NCBI GenBank assembly: GCA_016931035.1
Contig: JAFGFN010000104.1
Coordinates: forward strand, 1-33,792
Reading direction: 5' to 3'
From: Candidatus Sumerlaeota bacterium
Lineage (GTDB): Bacteria; Sumerlaeota; Sumerlaeia; UBA8349
DNA: 33,792 bases
Part shown: in pieces, positions 8,603 through 15,936 of the stretch
How positions within the stretch are numbered: the first letter of the stretch is position 1
How the letters are laid out: every line of letters starts with the position of its first letter
Made by a program: the position numbers and the translations under genes
Notes under the pieces: generated by a model
The model's input: the letters and a program-made list of their open reading frames with translations, nothing else
Databases searched by the model: none
What the model was told of the DNA's origin: nothing

Positions 8603-11309
8603 TTCCGCCTTCATCCTTGTCTTCTTTCATCCTTGTTTCCACCGAGGCATCAAGCGTTTCTCGGATCCTCTTCAGAAGCGTATCTCGCTGGTAAGGTTTC
8701 TGTACGAGTCGCATCCCCTCGTTCAGAAGAAAGTCCGTGTGAACGGTATCCGTGCTATAACCGCTGGCAAAGAGAATCCGCGTTTCCGGACGTACGTTTC
8801 GGATATGATCCAGGACGGCCTTGCCGCTTAGGTTCGGCATGACAATGTCGAGAAGGGCCAGGTCGATCTCCTCGCCACTCGTGTCGAACATGCGTAGCGC
8901 TTCCTCGCCGTCACCGGCACACAGCACCTTGTAACCCGCCTGGGTGAGAATCCGTTCCACCAGGCCCCGAACCGTTTCGTCGTCCTCCGCCACGAGGATC
9001 GTTTCCGTTCCTCCGACGGGACGGCTGTCCGTACCCGGCTCGTGGGGTTTCGCGCGACCTTCGGCGGCGGGGAAATAAACGCGGAATTCGGTTCCCGCTC
9101 CCACCACGCTGTGAACGTCCATCGTTCCCTCGTGCTGTCTGACAATGCCGTAGACGGTTGAGAGCCCGAGACCGGTCCCCCTGCCCGTGCTTTTCGTCGT
9201 GAAGAAGGGTTCGAAAATGCGATTCCGTATCGTCGGGTCTATCCCGCAACCCGTGTCCGCAACGCTGAGCACGGCGTAGCGGCCGGGCTCGATGCCCGGG
9301 TGGTCCCGGCAGAACTCGCCGCCTAACTCGACGGTGTCGGTCGATATGACGATCTCTCCCCCGTCGGGCATGGCGTCGCGTGCGTTGACGCAGAGATTGA
9401 TCAACACTTGCTCCATCTGCCCCCGGTCAGCCTGGACCACCGCGGTCCTCAGACCGGAGCGGACTCTGAGGGTGATGTGTTCGCCGATGATTCGGTGAAT
9501 CATGGCGGTCAGAGTGCCGACGATCTCGCTCAAGTCCAGGATGTTGAGTTCCAGCACCTGTCGGCGACTGAAGGCCAGAAGTTGCCGGACAAGCGAGGTG
9601 GCCCGTCTCGTCGCCTTCATGACTTCTTCGAGCTCTTCGCGCACCGGAGTGTCCTCGGGGCTCTCCTCCAAGGCCAGCTCGCCGTAGCCCTGGATGACCT
9701 GGAGGAGATTGTTGAAGTCGTGCGCCACGCCGCCCGCTAGCTGTCCGATCGCCTCCATCTTGTGCGCCTGACGCAACTGCTCCTCCAGATTCCGCCGCTC
9801 CGTGATGTCGCGCCCCACGTGGACCGAGCCGATTAGACGACCCTCCGCGTCATGCAGCGGCGACGCGGTCACTAGAAAATACGCGCCCGTCTCATCGTCG
9901 TGAATCTCGGCGCCGTGTTCGCGTCCGTCGGCCATGACTTGACGATGCGGACAGATCTCGGGGTCTATCAACCCCGAGTGGAACGCCTGGCAACAAATCC
10001 CGCCCAGGCATTGGCTCGGAGACTGTTTCATCCGATTCGCCATCGCGCGGTTGGCCCTCAATATCCGGCGGTCGGGATCGAGTATGGCGATCAGGTCCGG
10101 GACCGAATCGAACGTGCGCTCCCACTCTTCTTTTCCCTTCGCCATCAGGCGTTCCGCCCTCCTGCGCCGCAGTATGTTGACGGTCAGAACCGATAACACG
10201 AGAACGAGAAGAACGTTTCCCGCCCCCACGCTCCACACGAACGCCTTGTGACGCGCGTAGAACGAGCGGGGTCTGTTCACGACGACGCTGTCGGGAGGAA
10301 GGTCTCGTTTACGGATTCCTGCGGCAGCCATCGCCTCGTGGTCGAATTTCGGAAGCGTCGGCGTCACCCGGACGATCGGGATCGACTCCGGGCTCGCGCC
10401 GTCGAGAATTTGGAGCCCCATGCGCGCCGCCGTTTCGCCGTGCAAGAAACCGTCCATGACATGGCCGCCCACCGGCCCGAACCCGATGGAATAGCTGTAG
10501 GGCGAATAGCAGGGTATCCCGCTCTCCCTATTCAGACCCCATCGAGTCTCTACCGAGAGCGGGCGGCCGTTCTCGCCGCGCGTGAACGAGGCGTGAATGA
10601 GAATCGTGTCGTCTTTCGAGAACTCGCGCAGGCGGCGCTTGATCTCGTCTATATTCTCCGAGACGATATCCACGATTTGGATCTTCTTGTCGACTCCCAA
10701 GTCGCGGAAGTCCTGGTGCAATCCCTCGCGCATCAGCGTCGCGGTCTTCGTCCTGTCGGAAAGCGTGACGATGTTGCGCGTGTCGGGGTGCAGTCTCAGG
10801 CCCAACTCGATCATGGACTTCTGGTCGAGCAACTCCACCACCCCCGTGATCCCCTTCTGACCGGCAATCATCGAGTCCTTGAACCCGTTGATGCCGCAGA
10901 AAACGATCGGGACCGCCTGAAAGAGTTCGTCCCGGTGGGCAAGAAGGAAATCGAGGGCGCTGTTGTCGGAGGCGATAATGAGATCGATCCGCGTGTTCCC
11001 GTACTTCAATGCGTAGAGTCTCTCGAGGTCGGGGAACATCGTCTCGGGCTTATGGACGTTCGTATCCATGTACTCGAAGCACAGTCTAACCTCGGGCCGG
11101 GCCTCCAACAGCGTCGCCTCGATTCCGTTCATGATGTTGTCTTGGAACGTCTTGCCGCGATGATAGGAGTTGAGGATGAGAATCGTTTCGTCGCCCGGAC
11201 CTTGACCGTGGGTGAACGGCATTGCGGCCAGAAACACGAGGACCGACAGGAGGATACGGCTTCGAGGCGAAGTTTCCGCACACGAACGATAGCGTGTCGT
11301 GAAAGGCAT
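8583..11309 (-). CDS. Hybrid sensor histidine kinase/response regulator with ABC-substrate-binding-like sensor domain
   Basis: This 908-residue membrane sensor has, in order: a signal or first membrane segment (about 17-35); an exported domain about 41-335 resembling the ABC substrate-binding (PF04392-type) fold (ILILNSYHRG, IVFCGING); a membrane helix about 357-380; a PAS domain about 395-505; HisKA with the phospho-acceptor in GGVAHDFNN (His530); and HATPase_c with N-box VNARDAMP (about 641), DTGCGID (about 685) and GRGTGLGL (about 709). A receiver domain about 769-885 has the phospho-Asp in LLDIVMPN (about 821) and Lys in KPY (about 871). All catalytic residues are present. It would sense a periplasmic small molecule and relay phosphate to a separate partner, since no DNA-binding output is present here. 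The last 10 or so residues (EGGRMKAEG) are encoded by the inverted repeat that overlaps the stop. It is divergent from gltD. Confidence 0.93.
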   Translation of the reverse strand: MPFTTRYRSCAETSPRSRILLSVLVFLAAMPFTHGQGPGDETILILNSYHRGKTFQDNIMNGIEATLLEARPEVRLCFEYMDTNVHKPETMFPDLERLYALKYGNTRIDLIIASDNSALDFLLAHRDELFQAVPIVFCGINGFKDSMIAGQKGITGVVELLDQKSMIELGLRLHPDTRNIVTLSDRTKTATLMREGLHQDFRDLGVDKKIQIVDIVSENIDEIKRRLREFSKDDTILIHASFTRGENGRPLSVETRWGLNRESGIPCYSPYSYSIGFGPVGGHVMDGFLHGETAARMGLQILDGASPESIPIVRVTPTLPKFDHEAMAAAGIRKRDLPPDSVVVNRPRSFYARHKAFVWSVGAGNVLLVLVLSVLTVNILRRRRAERLMAKGKEEWERTFDSVPDLIAILDPDRRILRANRAMANRMKQSPSQCLGGICCQAFHSGLIDPEICPHRQVMADGREHGAEIHDDETGAYFLVTASPLHDAEGRLIGSVHVGRDITERRNLEEQLRQAHKMEAIGQLAGGVAHDFNNLLQVIQGYGELALEESPEDTPVREELEEVMKATRRATSLVRQLLAFSRRQVLELNILDLSEIVGTLTAMIHRIIGEHITLRVRSGLRTAVVQADRGQMEQVLINLCVNARDAMPDGGEIVISTDTVELGGEFCRDHPGIEPGRYAVLSVADTGCGIDPTIRNRIFEPFFTTKSTGRGTGLGLSTVYGIVRQHEGTMDVHSVVGAGTEFRVYFPAAEGRAKPHEPGTDSRPVGGTETILVAEDDETVRGLVERILTQAGYKVLCAGDGEEALRMFDTSGEEIDLALLDIVMPNLSGKAVLDHIRNVRPETRILFASGYSTDTVHTDFLLNEGMRLVQKPYQRDTLLKRIRETLDASVETRMKEDKDEGGRMKAEG

Positions 11310-11638
11310 GACAAACTCTGCCTTTGGTCAGGGTCTAGAATTGAACGCCGCTCCAACTCTCGTGACTAGCGTTATCGGCACACACGAGGAGACCCGCAAG
11401 ACCCGAGATAGGCGAATTCCCGGTTTTCCTCGCCTTCTCCCGAGGGCGCGGAAATCGCCCCGTGTCCGAACGCCCGCGAACCTTTTGCATCGAAGAGAAC
11501 CGAACAACGCTCTTGCCAATTCTCCAGTCGTTCTTCATAATCGTTTGTCCGTTTCGTGTGTGCAGCGGTCGACGAGAGCGAAGAGGAAAGGCTGCGGTCC
11601 GGACGGCGCTATTCTCAGACAGGTAAAGACGGGGTGCC
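11310..11638. other. Divergent promoter region between sensor kinase and gltD-type gene
   Basis: These 329 bases separate two divergent genes and should hold both promoters. I found no gene. On the minus strand a TTGGCAAGAGCGTTGTT-like stretch (about 11503-11519) resembles a sigma-54 -24/-12 site but lacks the conserved GC of the -12 element, so I do not call it. No strong sigma-70 pair or operator palindrome stands out. Confidence 0.4.
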
Positions 11639-13033
11639 ATGGGTAAGAAGGAAGCCATATCAAGACAGACAATGCCACTACTGGACATGGAGTCCAGGAA
11701 AACGACTTTCAAGGAGGTTGCCCTCGGCCTTTCGCCCGAACAAGCCATCCTCGAAGCCAAGCGCTGCATTCAATGCAAGAACGCCAAGTGCGTCGCCGGA
11801 TGTCCCGTGGCGGTCGATATACCCGGCTTCATCGCTCTCGTGGCGGAAGGCCGCTTTCTGGAGGCTTACGATCTGATCAAGTCCACCAACGCCCTCCCCG
11901 CGATCTGCGGGCGGGTCTGTCCCCAGGAGGATCAGTGCGAAAAGACCTGCATCCTCGGGATCAAGGGCGAACCGGTGGCCATCGGACGTCTCGAACGGTT
12001 CGTGGCCGATTTTGCCCGCCAATCGGGTCACCAGGATGTTCCGCCGACCGTCAGCCCCAACGGCAAGAAGGTGGCGGTCGTCGGCGCGGGGCCGGCGGGT
12101 CTCACTTGCGCCGGAGAGCTGGCCCGCCGCGGCTATTCCGCCGCGGTTTTCGAGGCGCTGCACCTCCCGGGCGGCGTTTTGACCTACGGCATTCCGGAGT
12201 TCCGTCTGCCCAAGGAAATCGTTCGTTACGAAATCGACCAGATGTGCGGATCCGGGGTCGAGATCGCGTGCAACTACGTCGTCGGTCTCAAAGCCTCGGT
12301 GGACGATCTGTTCGAGAAGGGCTACGACGCCGTTTTCATCGGCACCGGCGCGGGCCTTCCCAAGTTCCTCAACATCCCCGGCGAAAACCTTTGCGGCGTC
12401 TTCTCCGCCAACGAATACCTGACGCGTGTCAATCTGATGGAGGCCCACCGCTACCCCGATTCGCACACCCCGGTCATCGTCGGGCGCAACGTCGCCGTAC
12501 TGGGCGCGGGAAACACGGCCATGGACGCCGCGCGCACCGCGCTTCGGCTCGGCGGAGAGAACGTGACCATCGTCTATCGCCGCACCCGAGAAGAATCGCC
12601 CGCCCGCGCCGAGGAGCTCGAACATGCCGAGGAGGAGGGCATCGAGTTTCGTTTCCTCCGCTCGCCGGTCGAGATCCTGGGCGACGACCGCGGCTGGGTC
12701 CGGGCGATGCGGTGCCAGGTGATGGAGCTCGGCGAACCCGACGCGTCGGGTCGGCGCCGTCCTGTTCCGATCGAGGGCAAGGAAGAGACCATCGAGTGCG
12801 ACGCGATCGTCAATGCCGTCGGGTCGGGATCGAACCAACTGCTTTTCCGCACGGCGCCCGACATCGATCTCAACAAGTGGGGCAATATCGTAGCGAACGA
12901 GGACACCGGCAAGACCAGCAAGCCGGGCGTCTACGCGGGTGGCGACATCGTGACCGGCGCGGCGACCGTCATCCTCGCCATGGGCGCGGGACGTCAAGCA
13001 GCGATGGCGATTGACGAGTACTTGAAAGGATGA
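11639..13033 (+). CDS. gltD: NADPH-dependent glutamate synthase small-subunit-type FAD/iron-sulfur oxidoreductase
   Basis: This 464-residue flavoprotein moves electrons between NAD(P)H and iron-sulfur centres. Two N-terminal four-cysteine sets (Cys43, 46, 51, 55 and Cys90, 94, 100, 104) would bind 4Fe-4S clusters. The FAD-binding GAGPAG motif lies near 149-154, and a second Rossmann motif (VLGAGNTAMDAARTA) binds NADPH. The conserved GGD near the C-terminus closes the FAD site. The length and extended N-terminus fit the GltA-type family described as homotetrameric glutamate synthase, which also includes NfnL-type transhydrogenase and sulfide-dehydrogenase alpha subunits. No large glutamate synthase subunit and no NfnS-like partner lies adjacent, so the actual reaction is open. 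Start 11639 follows a GGGG run; a start at 11672 is possible. The stop codon lies in the first bases of the inverted repeat at 13026. Confidence 0.88.
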   Translation: MGKKEAISRQTMPLLDMESRKTTFKEVALGLSPEQAILEAKRCIQCKNAKCVAGCPVAVDIPGFIALVAEGRFLEAYDLIKSTNALPAICGRVCPQEDQCEKTCILGIKGEPVAIGRLERFVADFARQSGHQDVPPTVSPNGKKVAVVGAGPAGLTCAGELARRGYSAAVFEALHLPGGVLTYGIPEFRLPKEIVRYEIDQMCGSGVEIACNYVVGLKASVDDLFEKGYDAVFIGTGAGLPKFLNIPGENLCGVFSANEYLTRVNLMEAHRYPDSHTPVIVGRNVAVLGAGNTAMDAARTALRLGGENVTIVYRRTREESPARAEELEHAEEEGIEFRFLRSPVEILGDDRGWVRAMRCQVMELGEPDASGRRRPVPIEGKEETIECDAIVNAVGSGSNQLLFRTAPDIDLNKWGNIVANEDTGKTSKPGVYAGGDIVTGAATVILAMGAGRQAAMAIDEYLKG

Positions 13034-13139
13034 AGTAGGAAGGATGCGGGATGACAGAAGAAAAGAAGGGGACCTCTCTCTTCGTCCTTCCGTTCTTCAT
13101 CCTTCATAATTCATCCTTCATCCTTCCTACTTCATCCTT
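13026..13139. repeat. Perfect 21-base inverted repeat between convergent genes; probable bidirectional terminator (family A, copy 2)
   Basis: Bases 13026-13046 are the exact reverse complement of 13119-13139. The arms contain AAGGATGAAG on the left and CTTCATCCTT on the right. The interior carries an ACAGAAG...AAG...CCTCTCT core that also occurs, in the same order, in the element at 8531-8602, so the two are homologous and not independent simple repeats. The left arm includes the stop codon of the gltD-type gene. The stop and last codons of the oncoming minus-strand gene lie inside the right half. Confidence 0.8.
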
Positions 13140-13799
13140 GCCTTTTGCGTCGGCGAAGGCGAAGCCGTCGCGTTCGACTATCTCGCCGATCTCGACCTCG
13201 ATCGCTTCTCGAAACATGGGTCCGGCGACGGCGACGGTGTGGAATTCGCCGTTCTCGGCGCAGAGATCGACCCCTTCCGGGAATTCCGCGAGCAACGCTT
13301 CGGTCAGTTCGCGGCCCGCGAATCGCGCGGGCAGTTTCCGCGTATCGACACACGCGATATAGGCTTTGAGACCTGCCGCCAGCATCTCCTTCACGAGCGC
13401 GTCCGTCGGCCGATTCCACAAAGGGAAGATCGGCTCGATTCCGGTTCCGGCGAGTTGTTTCTCGCGATAGGCGCGAACGTCTTCGAGATAGAGATCGCCG
13501 AACGCCATGCATTCGACTCCCGCGCGCGTGCATTCGTCAACGAAGGCGCGCATAGCGCCGGCGTACTCCTCGTCGGAACAGGGATCGGGAATCGGGATTT
13601 CACGCAAAGGAAGTCCGGCGGCCTTGGCCTGGAGTCGGAGCAGATCGGCCCTCGCGCCGTGCATCGCCACACGGTCGTATTTCGCATTGACGACCGTGAA
13701 GAGCCCGGCGACCTCGTATCGCGGGTCGGCGCGCAGGACGTGAAGCGCCCAGGCGCTGTCCTTCCCGCTGCTCCAACTGAGGAGAGTTTTTCTTTTCAT
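13104..13799 (-). CDS. Diphthine-ammonia-ligase-like ATP pyrophosphatase (PF01902 family)
   Basis: This 231-residue cytoplasmic protein has the PP-loop SGKDS at 11-15, which binds ATP for adenylation of a substrate carboxyl or carbonyl. The later conserved stretches YEVAGLFTVVNAKYDRVAMHG, MAFGDLYLEDVRAYRE and CAENGEFHT are typical of the Dph6/MJ0570 family. Eukaryotic and archaeal Dph6 amidates diphthine on elongation factor 2. Bacteria lack diphthamide, so the bacterial substrate is unknown. The start at 13799 gives the canonical N-terminus MKRKTLLSWSSGKDS and overlaps the stop of the upstream methyltransferase gene in an ATGA, implying translational coupling. The last dozen residues (ending EVGRMKDEL) are encoded by the inverted repeat and are probably not part of the ancestral protein. 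Confidence 0.9.
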   Translation of the reverse strand: MKRKTLLSWSSGKDSAWALHVLRADPRYEVAGLFTVVNAKYDRVAMHGARADLLRLQAKAAGLPLREIPIPDPCSDEEYAGAMRAFVDECTRAGVECMAFGDLYLEDVRAYREKQLAGTGIEPIFPLWNRPTDALVKEMLAAGLKAYIACVDTRKLPARFAGRELTEALLAEFPEGVDLCAENGEFHTVAVAGPMFREAIEVEIGEIVERDGFAFADAKGKDEVGRMKDEL

Positions 13800-14536
13800 C
13801 GGGATTTCCGAGCCAGCGCCACGAGCGTGACCCCGAAGGGGAGGTTGATCCACCGGAGGAGAAGGGCTTCGAGCGAGACCGTTTTGCGAAGCAGCGCATT
13901 GGCCCACCTCGGCAGGACCACAAGATGCGTCTTCGGTCGGTCCTTCTTGCTTTTCAATCGCTGAAGAAGTCGAAACCCGACGATCAGCGGGAACGTGAAG
14001 GTGATGCAATAGCTGCATCGCACGACGTCGAAACCCGCTTCCTCGATGTGGCGACGCAGTTCCCCCCGGCGATAGCGGCGATGATGGTAGAGCGTTTCGT
14101 CGTGTTCGCTCCAAAGAAATGGATACGCCGGGACGGAAACGACCAAGTGACCCCCGGGTCGCAGAACGCGCAGGGTTTCGGCGAACAGAGCGTCGTCTCG
14201 TTCGATGTGCTCGGCCAGATCGAGAGCGGTCACGACGTCGAACGACGCATCGACGATCGGGAGCGCCTGCACGTCGCCGCGCGCCAGTCGTTCGGCGCCC
14301 CTTCTGCGCGAGAATTCGAGCGCCAGCGGAGAAAAGTCGATTCCGACCGGATGGTGGGAGATCTCGAGTCGGCGCAGCAAGAGCCCCGTGCCGCATCCGA
14401 GATCCAAGACCCGCAAGCCGTCACGCTTGTAGCCGGGAATCATGTCGAGCAGACGCTCGACGATTTCCAGACGTCCCTGGTACCACCAATAGGTGTCTTC
14501 GGCGTCGTACTGGCGGCCGTATTCGCTTGGGTCCAT
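13796..14536 (-). CDS. Class I SAM-dependent methyltransferase
   Basis: This 246-residue protein carries motif I VLDLGCGTG (43-51), an acidic residue after the second strand (VGIDFS), and the DVVTALDLAEHIERDD motif typical of Methyltransf_11-type small-molecule or lipid methyltransferases. Further on are LRPGGHLVVSVPAY and a hydrophobic C-terminal half (CITFTFPLIVGFRLLQRL), which suggests membrane association and a lipid or polyprenyl-linked substrate. The N-terminus YWWYQGRLEIVERLL matches envelope or polysaccharide-cluster methyltransferases. I chose the ATG at 14536 over upstream in-frame starts, which fall inside the preceding gene. It follows the phosphodiesterase gene by 29 bases and overlaps the next gene by 4, so the three form an operon. 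The exact substrate cannot be read from sequence. Confidence 0.88.
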   Translation of the reverse strand: MDPSEYGRQYDAEDTYWWYQGRLEIVERLLDMIPGYKRDGLRVLDLGCGTGLLLRRLEISHHPVGIDFSPLALEFSRRRGAERLARGDVQALPIVDASFDVVTALDLAEHIERDDALFAETLRVLRPGGHLVVSVPAYPFLWSEHDETLYHHRRYRRGELRRHIEEAGFDVVRCSYCITFTFPLIVGFRLLQRLKSKKDRPKTHLVVLPRWANALLRKTVSLEALLLRWINLPFGVTLVALARKSR

Positions 14537-14565
14537 CGAAAGAAGTCTTCCCGGCGGGATCCGCG

Positions 14566-15144
14566 CTACTTCAACGTCCAACGGCGCAGGGCCGTGTACG
14601 TGGCGCCCTCGCTCGCGAGGGTGCTCTGGTAAAGGGTGACGGTCTCCATCAAAGACGCGCCCAGATCGCAATCACGATGAGACGTGACGATGCCCATCAT
14701 CGCTCCCATCCCGACCTGCGAGCTCATTCGAGCCAAGGTCAAGTGGGCGCTGAACGGGCGTCGGTCCGGCTCGAACCCCAGAGACGTTGTCTCGCGCTCG
14801 ACGTTCTCGGCCAGCTCGACGAGGTTTCTCTTGCCGGTCTTGACGCCCACCCACAGGACCTTGGGTTGGCGAGGATCGGGAAAGACCCCTAGCCCGGCCA
14901 GACTGAACTCGAAGGCGGAAAACCCGTTGAGAGCGCGATCGACCGCCTTGGCGATCGAATCGATGCGACTTTCGTCGACGCTTCCGAGGAACTTCAAGGT
15001 GATGTGAAGCGCCGCGGGGTTCACCCATTTCGGCCGCGCCGGCGTGAACTGAACGCCCTTCTTCAGATCGTTCAGCAGCCTCTCGACGGCGGAGTGTTGG
15101 CCATACCCGATTTCCGCTGCGATGAACAGCCGAAGAGTTGCCAT
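14566..15144 (-). CDS. thpR: RNA 2',3'-cyclic phosphodiesterase (2H family, LigT/ThpR)
   Basis: This 192-residue enzyme opens 2',3'-cyclic phosphates on RNA ends. Both HxTx motifs of the 2H phosphoesterase fold are present: HITL at 47-50 and HLTL at 134-137, set in the usual HITLKFLG and FSAHLTLAR contexts. The N-terminus MATLRLFIAAE is the family start, and AGGAGC lies the right distance before the ATG at 15144. The open frame extends upstream only into a repeat region. It is the first gene of the operon that continues with the methyltransferase and the ATP pyrophosphatase. No functional link among the three is obvious. Confidence 0.93.
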   Translation of the reverse strand: MATLRLFIAAEIGYGQHSAVERLLNDLKKGVQFTPARPKWVNPAALHITLKFLGSVDESRIDSIAKAVDRALNGFSAFEFSLAGLGVFPDPRQPKVLWVGVKTGKRNLVELAENVERETTSLGFEPDRRPFSAHLTLARMSSQVGMGAMMGIVTSHRDCDLGASLMETVTLYQSTLASEGATYTALRRWTLK

Positions 15145-15300
15145 GGTATCGCTCCTAGTGCTGTGTCGCGCGCCCTTTTGTCCCCTATTTGCCTGCCGAG
15201 TCACACGCTTTCTTCCACGTTTATCGGCGTTCTTCCCCGGTGCCTTGATCCCGGATGCCTGCACCCGGCGAAAACGAAGGACGGGAATTGAATCGCCGCC

Positions 15301-15389
15301 GATGAACGCGGATAAACGCGGATTATCAGGACGGGCGAATAATCCGTCGTTCTTCGGATCGGCGTTCATCCGCGTTCATCTGCGGCGAC
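15301..15389. repeat. Inverted repeat of GATGAACGCGGAT type (family B, left copy)
   Basis: Bases 15301-15323 pair with 15358-15380 at 21 of 23 positions. The arms are built from the unit GATGAACGCG repeated twice. A further 7-base pairing (GGATTAT 15320-15326 with ATAATCC 15339-15345) lies in the loop. The 19 bases at 15362-15380 recur exactly, in the same orientation, at 15853-15871 on the other side of the GxxExxY gene. The element lies between that gene and the phosphodiesterase operon. Confidence 0.78.
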
Positions 15390-15432
15390 ATTCTTCTCTT
15401 CCACCGCGAGCGCGCATCGGCGCCCGTAAGGA

Positions 15433-15822
15433 TCAGAACTTGGACACCAATCGCTTCACGTCGACTCGCGGTTTCCCGAAGTTGAGAAGAAGGCAGACGT
15501 GAAGCCCTGTCGCTTTCAAGTAGTTCAGGCATTGCGCGACGTGCGAATCGTCCGTCTTCGCCGCTGCCTTCAACTCGACAATGACCTCGCCTTCCACCAA
15601 CAAATCCGAGAAGTACTCCCCCACCGTTACCCCATCGTACACTACACGAACGGGATGTTGCTGTTCAACCTTCAGCCCGGCTTTTCGGATCTCGTGCGCG
15701 AGAGCGTTCTCGTACACCTTTTCGAGAAAGCCCGCACCCAATGTGTTCGAGACCGTGTAAGCGCAACCGATGATCCTCTCGGTCAACTCGTCCAGATGTT
15801 TCCGCGTCTCTTCGTTCGACAT
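15433..15822 (-). CDS. GxxExxY family protein (PD-(D/E)XK nuclease-like)
   Basis: This 129-residue protein has the family signature GFLEKVY near 31-37 after ERIIGCAYTVSNTLG. It then has FSDLLVEGEVIVELKAAAK, whose Asp, Glu and Lys fit a PD-(D/E)XK nuclease site, and HVAQCLNYLKATG, with the conserved Gln, and ends LLLNFGKPRVDVKRLV. Length is normal. No biochemical role is established for the family to my knowledge. The start at 15822 is set by GGAGGG eight bases upstream; the longer frame merely reads into the flanking repeat. Both sides carry copies of repeat family B, and the gene interrupts the space between proS and thpR without an operon partner. It could be a mobile passenger or a selfish cassette, and this is inference from layout. 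Confidence 0.9.
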   Translation of the reverse strand: MSNEETRKHLDELTERIIGCAYTVSNTLGAGFLEKVYENALAHEIRKAGLKVEQQHPVRVVYDGVTVGEYFSDLLVEGEVIVELKAAAKTDDSHVAQCLNYLKATGLHVCLLLNFGKPRVDVKRLVSKF

Positions 15823-15848
15823 GGTCCGACCCTCCGTTGTCTTGGAAT

Positions 15849-15900
15849 ATCTGCGTTCATCCGCGTTCATCGGCGGACGCATTACTTACAGCCGCCGATG
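15849..15900. repeat. GATGAACGCGGAT-type repeat (family B, right copy)
   Basis: The 19 bases at 15853-15871 are identical and co-oriented with 15362-15380. A 9-base hairpin follows (CATCGGCGG 15868-15876 with CCGCCGATG 15892-15900). The copy ends about 36 bases short of the proS stop codon. Together with the left copy it brackets the GxxExxY gene. Confidence 0.75.
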
Positions 15901-15936
15901 AAGAAGACTCCGGAATGCATCCTCTTCCGTCCCGGC

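Noticed and set aside
11503..11519. Possible sigma-54 promoter on the minus strand, TTGGCA then TTGTT, upstream of the sensor kinase gene
   Set aside because: The essential GC of the -12 element is replaced and the site is almost 200 bases from the gene start, so it is probably chance.
15301..15900. Insertion sequence around the GxxExxY gene
   Set aside because: There is no transposase and no visible target duplication. I keep it as a cassette hypothesis rather than calling a mobile element.
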